The notes under the pieces are model-generated. The model saw only the letters and a list, made by a program, of their open reading frames with translations. It ran no database searches and had not been told where the DNA came from. 64,000 nt of DNA from Cucumis sativus (lineage: Eukaryota; Streptophyta; Magnoliopsida; Cucurbitales; Cucurbitaceae): NCBI RefSeq assembly GCF_000004075.3, contig NC_026660.2, positions 26,911,498 through 26,975,497 of the forward strand. The letters are read 5' to 3'. Shown here in pieces: positions 45,601-58,062 of this stretch (positions within the stretch are counted from its first letter, which is position 1; each line of letters starts with the position of its first letter). The translations under genes and the position numbers were made by a program.

Positions 45601-48562
45601 TCACGGGCATGCCAAATCATTTTTTTCTATAACTGCTTCTGACTTTCAATGAGTGATGAGTAATTCTTTAGACCTTGTGTTTACTGAGAAGAATATGACA
45701 TTAAAAGATATTACATATTAGGTACTACTGTTACTTGAGGATTAATAAGTATATTACATCTCTTGACTTGTTTCAGGATGGGAAACTATCTCAACTTGAA
45801 TTTAAACAGGTGAGAAACTTCCTCTTTTAGATTTTGGTATTTTTAAGTATTATATTATTACTGAATTGGCAGGCAGATCTGCGTGGGAGCATTCCCCCCC
45901 CCCAATCATGATTTTTCAATTCTCAAACATATTACAAATTAAAATTGTTTTTTTTATTGGGAAAATTGTATCTGATTGAGCCTCAGAATTTCAATTGCTT
46001 ACAATAATTGATAGGTACATTGTAAAAAATTTAGGCTCCTATTATGCACATTTTGAAGTTCAGAGACCATCTAGAATCAAATTCAGAAGTCCATGGGATA
46101 AGTTACTGATCTTTTTTATGAAATTGTGTCCCCTGAAATGAAATCCTGGATCCGCTATTACTGGTCTTCCTTTATACTTTAAAAGGGGAGGTCTCCAATC
46201 AAATATAATAAATCGGGTTAATTAGTGGGTATGTATTCAGAATAGGGAGGCTTACCATAGTTCTTATTTCCTGACATGGTTTTCTTTTTTATTTTTGCAG
46301 AACCATTTCTGCTCTTATGATATTGGAAACATTGCTTATAATAATTTTTTTATCAGGATTTTGCAACTCTTGGTGTAATGTACTTGTGCAATGTTGTCGA
46401 TGGAAAGCAAGTAAAGATGCCTGACACTTTAAAGGTTGATCCAGTATTTCTTTTATTTTTCACATATTTATCATGCATGTATGTCGGTCAATTTAACTAC
46501 TTGCTCAATTATTTCCATTACTTATTATTTCAATCTTGGAACTCATGTTACATGTTATCTCTGACTCTTCACTCCATGCTTCCCAGTGAAACTAATTTTT
46601 GTATCCTTTATCATACCCGACTTGCAGGAGCAGTTCAAACTTTCAGGCAAGGCTCAGGGTCAGCTGATGCATCTGGAATCTCCCAATCTTAAGGTATGTG
46701 ATATAAAGCATACCCTGATTAGTTGACGGGAATGCAAAATGGTTGTGGATGTGATATAGAAGTGGTTCTTATGTGGGGGGATGTTTGGAGGGTATTAACA
46801 CGTATATGAGTGATTTATTGTCTTAAATATCATTTACTATTTGTTACTTGTTTGTAAGTGTGCCGATTGCATTCCTTCAGGGTCTTAAAGAACTCACTGA
46901 TACACTGTCACAAGATATTACATGCGAGCAACCAAGAGCCCTGCTCAGGTTTGTTGATTTTTTAGCATCTTGATCCTTCCTCTACATGCAGTAGAAGTGA
47001 TTGATGTTCCACTAATGTTTAACAATGTTGTTTAATTAGGGTTTTCTCATTACTTTGAAAAATTGGAATTTAAAACAATAAACACTACATATCTTGTCTT
47101 GTCCAACTAAGACCAACCCCACTAGAAAATCTTGCTAGTTTGGATGTGTGAAGAATAATTACCTTGCCCATGTTAAATTGCCTTGGGTTCTACTTTCCTT
47201 CGGGGAAAAGTTGATAATAGAATAAAAGAAAAATAGTTGAATGGTTAGATTATCTGGACCGGATTGCCTAGAAATGTATCTCATTTGTGTTTCGCATCTT
47301 TAGATGATGGTCTCTGTGTGACTGTGTCTTATTAAAAAGAGGGGAAAAAAATTCGGCCCCTGGTTGAGAATATATTAAGATGATTAATATGACTAGTAGT
47401 AAGGGGCATTCTAATAATTAGACATTAAGTTTGTTAAGTCTTTTGGGTTATAAATAGGAGAGTATGGCTAGTGTGAGGAGAATTTTGGGTGAGCATAGGC
47501 TCATTGTTTTTTATTTTCCTTCCTGAGTTATGGGATATTTTTCTTCTTGTTGGGATCATCTGTTTACGGGAAGAATAATCCTATTATCCTAACACTGTTT
47601 TCTTTTATGCTTTACATTCTCATTGAAAGATTTCTTGCTTTGTTGTGACCGTTTATATGGGGTTGTTTTGAGAAATGGCAGGTCCACCTCGACTAGATGT
47701 TAATCAGAAGAGAGATTGTTTATTGTGCACCCTCCCGTGTTAATTCTACCATCATCTACATAATTTAAGTTAAAATCTTTACATGTATCCTATCCCAAGG
47801 AGGCGTTCTTTGGGCATTTCCTTGTATGGATTTTCTTTTTCTTTTCCCCCCTAAAATCTATGAATAGTTTATGTTGGCAATGAGTATATTTTGATATGCG
47901 ATGTTAGGACATTTTGGGGTGTGATTACTCCTTCACACAAATAAACTTTTGTATTGAGAACTTTCAGTTTATCTCCAGATTCTACAAAAACATTATACGT
48001 AAGGGTCATGGAACAAAATTTTGCCCCGTAGTTTGTTACGACTTTTGTTTCTAGTTTGTTTCTTTTACACCACTGTTAATTTACATTTTTTATCTTGTTT
48101 CCTTTCTTTAATCCCCGCTTACTTTATGTACTTTAAAATGTTATATTTCTTTATGGCTCCAGCTAATCCAATGGGCAACCAAAAAAATTGAAAAACTGTA
48201 CTCTTGAGTTGAGCAGTGAATAAATATTATAATAAATCTGTTCATTTACCTTGGGTGTGCGTCATGTTTACTAAACGTGTTATTCTTTTAAGTTCTAACG
48301 AATGCTCTGGGTTTATACGTTGGGAAGGGTCTTCTTTCGTTATTGTCGCTCAAGAATTAAAAAGAACAGTATGAATCGCTCAAGAATTAAAAAGAACAAT
48401 ATGAGTCGACTGCGCAGTTTGTTAAATATATATTAGCCAATCAGCACCTTGTGAAACATTGCACTAATCCTTGACCAAAGTGGTTTAATACCATTGTCAC
48501 TTGTATTGTTCGATCATTCCGGTGACCATAGGCTATATAGCGGTATCTTACCTTGGAACTGA
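42646..48562 (+). CDS. DUF1664 family protein
   Basis: Plant DUF1664 protein, function unknown. Exons: 42646-42700, 42808-42869, 43205-43282, 43370-43451, 43599-43669, 44301-44402, 44825-44914, 45452-45526, 45777-45809, 46357-46434, 46628-46693 and 46881-46948. They give 286 complete codons. The protein begins MAMHTGVGLSKILILVGAGYS, a hydrophobic N-terminus, then AIAAQVRRLAMEVRQLSS, a second hydrophobic segment (LIVPAATLGALGYGYMWW, about 98-115), and a long amphipathic helical region (140-230) likely to form a coiled coil. Intron 4 has a GC donor. The end is uncertain: exon 12 stops at CTCAG|GTTTG, and a last exon at 48541-48562 would add SGILPWN and a stop; without that splice the frame ends at 46973. 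Length would be about 290-297 residues either way. Confidence 0.82.
43452..43453 (+). other. GC splice donor in DUF1664 intron 4
   Basis: Exon 4 ends AATATTG and the intron opens GCAAGTACC; exon 5 begins after GCAAACAG at 43599. The join gives NGNSGNIGNLSSLIVPAA, as expected for the family. A GT four bases inside the intron (43456), used with another acceptor (TGTCAG, ending 43566), would also keep the frame and add 12 residues. Confidence 0.7.
43906..44120. mobile_element. MITE-like element in DUF1664 intron 5
   Basis: A 215-bp block starts TTAGATTGCAATTTTAGTCC and ends in an imperfect inverted copy (complement reads TTAGGTTAAATTACAAATTTGGTCTC). The interior has no coding capacity and contains further short inverted matches. 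It is probably a non-autonomous DNA element; superfamily not assigned, and target-site duplication not identified. Confidence 0.4.
47361..47594 (+). mobile_element. Possible solo LTR, Ty1/copia-like fossil
   Basis: A block starting TGGTTGAGAATATATTAAGA and ending CCTATTATCCTAACA is bounded by TG...CA, of LTR size (234 bp). It contains a promoter-like TTATAAATAGGAGAG segment. These features resemble short copia-type LTRs of plants. No internal coding region follows, so if real it is a solo LTR left by recombination, and old. No clear target-site duplication was seen. It lies inside the proposed last intron of the DUF1664 gene. Confidence 0.4.
48347..48406. repeat. 30-bp tandem duplication
   Basis: Two copies of CGCTCAAGAATTAAAAAGAA..., period 30, with two base differences. 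Located about 135 bp before the proposed last DUF1664 exon. Confidence 0.9.
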
Positions 48563-48640
48563 AGATGAAAATAGCAGATAGCATTGCCTTCGGTCATGAT
48601 TCAAAGCTGAGTCCCAGGCCGATGGTTAGCCCAAAGAAAA

Positions 48641-48911
48641 ACGTGACGGTGGTTTATGTTTAGACGGTGGAGGGAATGGAAAGGGAGTGGTGAGCTCAGC
48701 TCATGATTGAGTTTGCAGATCCAACGTGGGGAACCGTTTCTGCGGTGCTACCGAATCCATGTGATCGTATCTCTCCGCTGTGTCTTACGTGGATTTTCCC
48801 GCTCCCTCTCTTCTGGGCCCCATTTGACGAGACAATGACGTCAAGATGATATGTATGACCATCGTCCCGAAAACGACGTCGGACCCTCTCGGCGTAGTGG
48901 TTGACACGTGG
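48641..48911. promoter_or_regulatory. Cluster of six ACGT-core (bZIP-type) motifs
   Basis: ACGTGAC (48641), AACGTGGG (48723), TACGTGG (48786), the perfect palindrome TGACGTCA (48836-48843), GACGTC (48875-48880) and ACACGTGG (48904-48911). ACGT cores with these flanks are ABRE, C-box or G-box types bound by plant bZIP factors. About one ACGT per 256 bp is expected by chance. A possible TATA (TTTATAAAATCC, near 49209) lies 300 bp downstream, followed only by a tiny frame beginning MGLLHHYFTNSM near 49311. Confidence 0.5.
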
Positions 48912-50535
48912 AAGCGGTGTAAAAACTGAAATTACCTGTTGGTGTAAATGTAAGAAATATGAAGGTGGGTTTAGGGTATTATGATTTTTCGTATAAAATT
49001 TTATTTTTATTTTTTATATTGGGAAATGAGTCACCGAAAGCGGTCATTTCCATTAAGATCTTACTCAACATATCTAATATACGAATCTTTTACTTCTGTA
49101 GCCCCTCCTCCTTCCTAAACACCTTTCACTTCCCTAATCATTCGCATTTTCCTATTCCTTCTCACCTTCTCAAACTCATCACATTTCCATAACTATTACC
49201 TCTCCTTCTTTATAAAATCCTATGTTTCTTTCAACTTCAAGTCCTCAGATTTCTCCATCTCTTTATCTATTTTCTTCTTGTTTCAAATAAATATTCTAAT
49301 CAACAAAATCATGGGATTACTACATCATTACTTCACTAATTCAATGTGAATGAAAAGATGTATATCATATGATGCTAGTGTTTGTGTGATCATTGCTTAT
49401 ATCTAGAAAATTATACGGTCAAAACATTTACCCTTGGTTTTTCCATTGAAAAAAATTAACACAATTAACGCTTCATTATTATGAAGTGAAACTTTATAGC
49501 CTTAATTTTGGAGTTAGAGAAGAAGACTATCCAATGCATCTTTCATCATTATTAATTTGCGTGTGTTACATACAAAAAGCTTAATTATTCACCTTTCCAA
49601 TAATAATGTACTGATAACAATAATAATCTAATAGTCTTCCCATGTAACCACTTTGCCACGCTATGGTCTATCCCTTTCCATTTTCTTAAACCTCAATTTA
49701 AAATCATTCTAATTTTACGGTCATTTCGTCATCATACTGTCTTTTCATGTCACTGTTTTTTTTTTTTTTATTCATCAAATTTGTTTTGTTTTATTTCAAA
49801 ACTTAGGCAAGGCGTTGTTGAATTTAGGCCATATTATATAAGAGAGGAAAACGATGCATAATACTGTAAATAAATAAGCTTATGCATTTTCAGATATAAT
49901 TAAATTTAAAGTCATTGTCAAACTAATTGAGACTCTAATGTTAAGTTAATTAGTTTGTTATGATCTTTTGAATAAAAGAAAATAGCTTTTCTCTATTGTA
50001 TCTGTTTTTCTAGTCCTATAATAACTTTTCTTTATGAAACCATGTGCCATGGAAGTTTTGTGTGGCAGTCAATTCAAGATATTCAAAGTCCATATTCTCT
50101 TTATAAACCATGACTACGAGGCATCTTGATTTTTATGATTTTTAAAATTATCTAGTTTTCTTGCTTTTCTTAGATTCCAAATGTCTCCTTGTTTATATAT
50201 AAGACAAATTACACTAAAGTAACTCAAGATCATATCCATGGTTTATTAAGTTTCTTTTTAAAAGTTTTCAATTCAGTTCTTATCCATCCTCAATAAATTC
50301 TCACCGGTTTCCAAGCAACTTCGATGGCTATTGAGACTCAAATTACAAATGAGCTCCCATTAGCTCAGAAAAAGAACATAAAGTGAGTAATTAAGATATT
50401 GATAGTGAAATCTTGTAAGTTAAATGAAATACATAATCACAAGAGAACTTATGTTCAAATAAGTAAACAGAATTATATTATTAAAGAAATACGTACGTTG
50501 TGCAATACCTAACAAGATCTATAGGAGACATAGTC

Positions 50536-50850
50536 TCATACCGTCTTATGTTCAATACTATCCAAGGATAGAAATTTGCAAACATCGATAACATAGGTAT
50601 CATAGATATTTGTGGTGTTCTTAAAAGAAGAAGAGCTAGGTTGAATAAGATCATCGGGTAAATGGAGAAGCCCGTGGGACGTCAGCCAGTATTCATATAA
50701 CTTGGAATATATTTTAAGTTTTATCTTCATAAATGGAATCAAAGCAAGATTTTCTCTAAGCTCGACGACCAAGATTAGATTGGTAGGGGTTCCATATACT
50801 TTATTGCATGGAAGGATTGTTGCAGTGTGACCAATAAATATGCCATATTT
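50536..50850 (-). CDS. Unrecognised coding-like open frame, possibly one exon
   Basis: On the minus strand about 100 codons read like protein rather than AT-rich noise: GHTATILPCNKVYGTPTN, then ELRENLALIPFMKIKLK and LPDDLIQPSSSSFKNTTN, ending in a stop. No ATG starts it in frame near the coding-like part, since upstream codons become Phe/Leu/Ile-rich. Candidate splice sites exist: an acceptor TTTAG near 50855 and a donor ACG|GTATGA just before the stop at its 3' end. It may be a single exon of an unannotated gene, a gene fragment, or chance. No family recognised and no function proposed. Confidence 0.3.
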   Translation of the reverse strand, partial: KYGIFIGHTATILPCNKVYGTPTNLILVVELRENLALIPFMKIKLKIYSKLYEYWLTSHGLLHLPDDLIQPSSSSFKNTTNIYDTYVIDVCKFLSLDSIEHKTV

Positions 50851-53356
50851 GCTAAAGAAACTGAGAAGATTGTAAATTTTTAAGTGCGTAAACAATATGT
50901 AATGGAGTAAATGGAGTCTTTTAGTTGAAATAAAAAAAACAAAGTCATGAAAAATTAAATACCAAAAAATAGGCAATATATATAGGTAAAGAAAGGCTAT
51001 TCTGAACAATGAAATTAATTAAGAAAAATCTAGAATGCATAAAAGAAGACATCTTCAACAATACATTAATGGTGTCTAGGTTAAACTAAAAACAAACCCA
51101 TTTAAATTTAGATCCTTATATTAACCAACACCCTACTAAACTTAGGCATTAAAGAACGAAGAGGCACAAGGAAAGCAAGTGTGAGATACTTCTATGCATA
51201 TCATAAGATTCTTGGATTGAGTTTTAAAGTAAATTAATATAATAAATAATTTAGCTCCAAAAAAAGGAATGTAGGGTTTTTAATTAAATATTGTTGTTGA
51301 GTTGGATATGATAAGAAAGAAAAGTTTAATAATTAGTGGTGTTGGTTTTGAAATGTAAATGTGGAGGGAAAATGAAATGGTGGTGGCAGACAACACGGTT
51401 TTATGAAGATGTTCACCCTCTCATTTTTAATATAATTAACACTATCTCTATTTTTCATCAAATTATTGTATTGGACCCATTTTCATGTCTTCCTCTTTTA
51501 TCACTCTAATTATTCTCCAATTCTATACATTTCATAATTCTTTATCCCATTAACACTTTTACTTTAGTGCTTCTAAATAATTACATCTTAATTGAAAGTC
51601 AAATTAGGAGGTGGACTCTAAAAGCATCATAATTAATACCCATACCATAGTTCGAGCTTCCATCCCTAAATATGTTTATTATGATATAATATATAAGACT
51701 TATATATTATTTCAACCACTAAGAAATACAAAGACATTTGAAAAATAAGCTGTTTTGCCATTAAAAAACAGTTTATTTTATATACATCATACTTCAAATC
51801 TATACTATATACCATAGTTAAAATACATGCTATGTGTGTAAAATCCCTCTGCATTTTACATGACAAAATAACTGCAAAAATAATGTCTAAAGAAATATAT
51901 CTTTGCTTTAATTAAGTCGATTTAGATTAATATAAAACTAGCTATATATACCTTCTTTGTTTCATTGAAAATCAATCAATTATGGTTCATTTTCCTTCTC
52001 AAAGTAGATGCAGCATACGTAAGAAACTCAAAAACATGTGAAGAACTATATAAATCATACATTTTTTATAGTGAGATGTTGGTGGGATATGGTAGCCAAT
52101 ATGAACATAGTTATTGAGAATTGATATTTTCGATATGCACTCGTTTCTCTAACTTAGCATTAGTGGTATTAGAAAAAAGGTTGGATATAGAGTAATTATC
52201 TAATCTTCAAGTTGATGGTTTGATTCTATATGTGAACTACTATTCTTTGAACAAACTGCATTTTGTCATCCTAAAGAACTATTACATTGAATGATATCAT
52301 TTAATTTGAAAGCTTGATTTTCACTTATTAACACCGTGATTGTGTTATATTGTCAAAGGAATTACAATAAAAAGATTAATAAGGAGAAAATACTATTTTT
52401 ATAGTACAAATTCATCCGACGATCAACTTGATTCAAAGGTTGCATCCAATCAATAAATATTGAAAGATAAAATAAAAAGTTATTAAAATCGTAAAACAAA
52501 AAGAGAGGTAAAGATTCTCCTATCATTGTCATATTTATCATTGTCATATTTATAATTGTAGATTTGAATAATTATAAAAATAAAAATAAAAAGTAAAAGG
52601 TAAAATACAAATTAGAGTAAAAAGAGAAAAAGGTAGTATATCTCATAATCATTTTATAATTGAATAAAGTTTCATCATTGTTTTAAAAAAAGCTAAAAGT
52701 TTGAGCTTTTACTAAACATAAAACTAACCTCGAAAAAACTGAAGAATTATGTAAGATTTATTATTGTTCGTATGGTAATGGTAATTAGAAATCACAATAA
52801 CTACAATCAACAGGAACCAGTTTAATTAATCATAATTGTTAGAATTAAAGGTGGTAATTAGTGAAAATTTGAACAAATTATGTTGGGTACAGTCGAGTTT
52901 TAAGATTTGCATTAAACGAGGAAGAACGACAATGATAGTCCAATCAAATAAAATTTTTCAAAAAGAAAAACCATTTCCAATGAACAAAGTAACAAACACC
53001 AACTTCGAAATTGGAGCTTCTGCTTCACGAAATTCCATGTCCTTGATCCCGATGCCACTTTCTTATTCTTCATCATTTTTTTTTTCGTTTTAATAATTGC
53101 ATGCATAAATACTATAAATTACATGTTTTCATATTTAAACAATTACTTAACGTGTGAGATTACTAAAAAAAAGTTTATAGAGTGAAGAAATGGAATTTTA
53201 TGATATTTGTAATTTGTATGTGTGGTTGCCAGAAAAGGTTAGACAGCTATAAAGCTGTACTTTTTGTCCTAAAACTAGAGGCATCAACGAAATTTGGGGC
53301 ACCACATCCACGTCTGGTTTCCAATCCCGACTGCACAACACTCACACTTACACAAT

Positions 53357-53381
53357 TATATATATATATATATATATATAT
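53357..53381. repeat. (AT)n microsatellite
   Basis: About twelve uninterrupted TA dinucleotides. Confidence 0.9.
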
Positions 53382-54191
53382 TTACAAATTTAAATACACC
53401 TAATTAGGTTGCATGAATTTATGAAGTTTTGGATAGTCATTAATTACCATGATGGAGCAATTGACAATTATAATAATATAACACGCATAAATCCATGAAT
53501 GAATGCATATATCCGAAATTAAAAAATGTACTTGTTTAAAGATTTGTTGACAGAGATTATGACGGCTTCACATTCCTCAAATCTCGCCTCCAATCGCTCC
53601 TAAATTATATGGAAACAATTCTATTTCTTTTTTATATATAATTAGAAAGAGAAAGAGAAATGGAAGAAGACAAATAAGATGAGAGGGCATGAGAGGGCAT
53701 GGTGTTTGGTTAATAGGCAAACAAAACAAAACAAGTAATTGGGGGTTCATAATTTTTGAGATTAGGTGCATGCAGCTTTCAGAATGTATAGACAGTACGA
53801 GGAGGATGGTTTAGCTTTACCCACACTGTCTACTGGATTTATCTACTTTACCAAAACCCAACCTAATTAACTGCTCTCTTCCTTTTTATTTCAATATATT
53901 TTGACACATATGATAAAATCAAATTAAATAAAATAATTATTTATTTGGATGTATGTGATGATTAAAAAAATAAAAGGCATATGGAAAATTGGAAATAAGG
54001 ACGAAATCCCAAAATGAAAGTGTGTAATGTGATGTACATAAAATTTTGAGGGAAAAACAAACGGAATCTGAGTGGTTTTTCGTTAATTATACCTCTAGTT
54101 TAATGGGGGGGTGGGGGTTGTGATTCTCAAGACTCATATAAACGTCTTGGTATATGGTTGGGAATATTTATGGATAAATAGAGTAATTAAT

Positions 54192-55388
54192 TTAATCTGA
54201 AGAACAAATCCAAGATTCCATCATACCTTCACTTCTAGTTGTCACATTCTCTGACCCTTTATCTCCATGAAAATCCAGGGATGAAGAAGAAGCCGAATAG
54301 TTGTTGTTAACTTTAGTACCCGTACAGTATTTGCTATTCATGGACCTAAATAAAGCTTGGTCCGACGCTACTCCTCCTCCTCCTGCGCCGCCTCCGCTAC
54401 TTCCCCAGTTGGCCGGAAGAATATTTCCACTTTCTGAAAGCAACTCTTCCGGGAGAGGTGTTTGATGAAGATGGTGATTACGATGTGTGTCGGTTTGGGT
54501 TTGGTCGGAGCCAAGGAGGTTAATATTTGGTTGGTGAAGCGGCTGAGGGGGAGAAGGCTGAAGATTAAAAATAGAGGACATGGGAGGAAGATAATGATTC
54601 TGTTTGGGTAGGAGAAAATCGGAGGATGGAGAGAGAAGGGAATTAGTTGTGGATAACTTTTGGGGAAATGGACGGAGTAAGTAGGGTGGGGAAGAAGTGG
54701 AGGCCGTACCGCCGCCAAAAAGGTCGAGTCGGGCTCTGGGGAAGGAGGAAGCCGGTGTGAAGGGAGGGGCAGGAATCCCAGTAAATTCCTGAACCATGGC
54801 TCGGAAATTGGAAGTATCGGTAGTGAGAACTGTAGTTGGGGCTCGCCTCGAGGCTCGGGTTCGTTTCCTCGGGTTACGAACGGAGGGGTTGCTGGTGCCA
54901 GTAGTAGTCCCAGTAGCAGTGTTACTATTGTTAGGAACGACGTCGCTTCGATCTGTGGTGAGCGTTAAACCTCGTGGTGCTTGGTGGACTACATTGGGTT
55001 CCGTGGTCTGATGAGGGACTTGACTATTCGTCGCCGCCATATAAGAATTGGGTGTTGAGGAAGGAGGCATGGAAATGGAGCCCGGAAAGTGGATCGGGTT
55101 GGGGTCGGATCTCGGGTTGTTTCTGGGCCAGAGGAAATCGAGATTAGGAATGGAATTTTGGTGTGATCGAGTGGATAATGGATCGAGGAAGTTGGAGAAA
55201 GGGTCGAAGAGGGCGGAGGAGGTAGAAGAATGAGGGTGGTGCGCCGTCAGTGGTGGGGATGGATTAGCCTTAGGACCGACATGCCCTGGAGGTTTGTTTA
55301 AAAAACCAGAGAACCCCTCTGCGCGTGAATCGTACTCATCTTCACCACCGCTCGAGCTTTGTATACTTCCACTACTCCCAGAATCCAT
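54192..55388 (-). CDS. VQ-motif transcriptional cofactor, intronless
   Basis: 398 residues from ATG to stop in one exon. The plant VQ motif is present as FRAMVQEFTG at about residues 194-203, followed by IPAPPF, which matches the FxxxVQxxTG consensus. Just before it is a basic stretch (RNPRKRTRASRRAPTT) that could act as a nuclear localisation signal. The rest is low-complexity, rich in Ser, Pro, Asn and Thr, and likely disordered. VQ proteins are nuclear cofactors, many binding WRKY factors or MAP kinases in stress and development. The long form with RKRTRASRRAPTT before the motif resembles the VQ22-type subgroup; that placement is inference. A (GAA)n tract lies about 300 bp upstream of the ATG, probably in the leader or core promoter. 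Confidence 0.92.
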   Translation of the reverse strand: MDSGSSGSIQSSSGGEDEYDSRAEGFSGFLNKPPGHVGPKANPSPPLTAHHPHSSTSSALFDPFSNFLDPLSTRSHQNSIPNLDFLWPRNNPRSDPNPIHFPGSISMPPSSTPNSYMAATNSQVPHQTTEPNVVHQAPRGLTLTTDRSDVVPNNSNTATGTTTGTSNPSVRNPRKRTRASRRAPTTVLTTDTSNFRAMVQEFTGIPAPPFTPASSFPRARLDLFGGGTASTSSPPYLLRPFPQKLSTTNSLLSPSSDFLLPKQNHYLPPMSSIFNLQPSPPQPLHQPNINLLGSDQTQTDTHRNHHLHQTPLPEELLSESGNILPANWGSSGGGAGGGGVASDQALFRSMNSKYCTGTKVNNNYSASSSSLDFHGDKGSENVTTRSEGMMESWICSSD

Positions 55389-55687
55389 TATTGGGCCAAA
55401 GACGTACGATCACCCTCAAATGAATCAGAATCACGTTTGCAGAAAAAAAAAAAGAAAAAGAAAAGCTGATGATCTGCTCCTGCTGCTGCAGCTGCAGCTG
55501 AATCCTTGATGACAATCTTAAGAAACCTGACCCATTGAAAGGGGGGAAAAAAGGAAAAAGAAAAGAGCAATCGGGAAAGTAGCGTTTAAGAAGCGACGAA
55601 ATCGGTGGAGTCGTAAAGTGGAAGCTTCACTCCTGCACCTGAAATGTCTGTAAAGGGTTAGGGTTTTTGAAGAGAGAGGGAGAGAAA

Positions 55688-55713
55688 GAAGAAGAAGAAG
55701 AAGAAGAAGAAGA
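55688..55713. repeat. (GAA)n microsatellite upstream of VQ gene
   Basis: About eight GAA units; on the gene's own strand this is a CTT repeat in the probable 5' leader. CT/CTT tracts are common in plant leaders and may aid expression. Confidence 0.85.
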
Positions 55714-57500
55714 ATGGTGTTGTGTGAGTGTTTATTATTAATTGGGGGAGGGGAAGGAAAGGGAAATAGAGAGGTTGCTTCTGGCTGTGGTTTAACTCCA
55801 CGAGAAAACGATCAATGTGGGGTATTCATTTGATCAGAGAGAATAGGCAGACTCCAAGATGCTATTAACACAGAGTCAAAGTAAATGCAACTTGCCTGTT
55901 TTTTCATCCTCTCCTATATCTAATAATATATCACCAAAAAAAAAAAAAAACTTTTAATTTCATTTTAAACCAATTATTATATTAATTAAACAACTTTCTG
56001 ATACTTTAATTAATTTATATTATTTATATATAAGGGAAGGGAAGGGAAGGGAATCGTGAGGTTGGCTAGCAACCAAAGTAGAGAAAATGTAGAGAGGGTT
56101 GTTGAGTATTACGAAAAAAGTCAAGAAAATCACCACCATCATTATACTTTTCCACACTTATCCCAAGCCCAATTTTGTACTTTCACCCTCTTCTGACATA
56201 TACCCCTGCGTGTGCCCTTCAGCCCTATAATATCAAAATATCTTTTTTAAATTAAAATTATTTTAAACACAATAAACAAATTTCAAAATAATAAATAAAT
56301 AAATCAAATAATTCTTTATTCTTTTTAAACATATGAAAATTCTTCTCCCATTCTTTAATTCTCACACGCCATCATGTGACTCATTAACTTTTTAATTGGG
56401 CATTAGATCCATTGTGTTTCACAGCACTCCTCGTGACGACTCTCCGCCATGCAATACCTTTATAATTATACAAATCTTATTTCTATTTATACGTATCTAA
56501 TACTCTTTCTCCACACCAAACATTTTATACACCTCCAGGCAGCTCCAACTCATATATTCTAATACACTGCTAATGAATTACATAATTGATAAGTTTTCAA
56601 AGAAATTAACTATAGAGTTAAAAACGCACTTCCATATTATGAATATGCCAGTTTTGTCGCCGGCCACATTTCAAATGAAAAATGTGTATAAAGCAGCCGC
56701 AGCCATGTTACTTCAGCGAACAGATCCAAATTTCAAACCAATTTTTTGAATTACTATTACATTCAATTTAAAACTTAATAATGATGATAAAGAAATGTGC
56801 GATTCTGTGGCTAATGTGGTGTCGGTGCGTTCATGAATTTTCTTTAACTAATTTATTTTGTTGTCAAACGTATTTATTAATAATTATGGTGATATTATGC
56901 AATTTAATTTAAATTGGACCGATGAAAGTGATCGTTTATGTATATACATATAAATAATATTAAGCTTGTGTGTTATCATGTTCAATATGGGTTTTCAATG
57001 TAGATATCAAATTTCGTTTTCCTATTAGAACTCTAGCAGAAGCCAATTTGAATATTAATGCTAATTATGATTATTTTTTTGGTCCCCAGATTATTAAAGA
57101 TAACACCATCTCTATCTATATATCTATTCATTCATCTATTTTAGTAGCCAAAACTTTTGCTCTAACGTACATCGACTGCCCTTTAGTTGGAGGAATTAAG
57201 ATATATACTCTTTCCTTCATCATTATAATGTTTTCGCAAGGATTAATATTGACTTTGAAAGACTGCAATTAAGTTTCTATTGTAATCTGAACTTTTGCAT
57301 ATTATATTTCATCCTAATTAGCATACCAATGATCTTTTGATCATTTGAAACCCACCTTGTTATCATTCTTAAAATTACTACTTATTATTATTATATCATT
57401 TTAAAGATAATTAGAGTAATTTATTTATTCAAAGTCACTTTCAAGTATTTTAAAACAAGTTAAAGTATGCTAGAGATTTCCATTTAGGGGGAAACCAATA

Positions 57501-57526
57501 CTATATATATATATATATATATATAT
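57501..57526. repeat. (TA)n microsatellite
   Basis: About thirteen TA dinucleotides. Confidence 0.9.
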
Positions 57527-58029
57527 GTAGTAGTAATATTTATAATCTTGGCATGATGTCATTTTTCACCATAAAATTTCAATTTCAATAACGTTAGAGT
57601 TTCATTACTTAATTAGCTAGTTTTATAACTTTAATCGTTGAATATATATCATGACTAATTTAAGTAGTGAAAACAATAATTTAAAACTCATGATTCTCAA
57701 GCAAAATGAAAATGAAAATAATTTATATTTTCTGAAAGTAGTTAGCATTAATTTCATAGGTGTTATGTTTTTATGATTGATCAAATGTATACATGCAAAA
57801 CAATTGTTTTTCTTATATGCATACATAGTCCACTTTATTTTTGATGAGTAAAAACATTTGAATTATTAGTGAAATATTAAACTATAACATGCTACAAATT
57901 CATTACTACATTACAACTTCCCAAAAATGGGTTTGGATTATCATTTTCATGTTAACAACATTTGGAAGCAATATAAACTAAACAAAGAAAGAAGAATAGA
58001 ATAAAAAGTGGAAGAGAGAATTGAAAAGG

Positions 58030-58062
58030 GTGTGTGTGTGTGTATATATATATGTATATATA
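58030..58062. repeat. (TG)n(TA)n compound microsatellite
   Basis: TG dinucleotides followed by TA dinucleotides with one interruption. Confidence 0.85.

Larger units (their letters stand above)
48563..54191. other. Long intergenic region, 5.6 kb
   Basis: Begins with an ACGT-core cluster (48641-48911). A coding-like open frame with no family assignment lies at 50536-50850 on the minus strand. An (AT)n tract lies at 53357-53381. The rest is AT-rich with no gene seen. The right end is 3' UTR of the VQ gene. Confidence 0.55.

Noticed and set aside
56970-57272. 100-codon plus-strand frame
   Set aside because: Its Ile/Asn/Ser-rich composition is what AT-rich DNA gives; no motif, promoter or splice context was seen.
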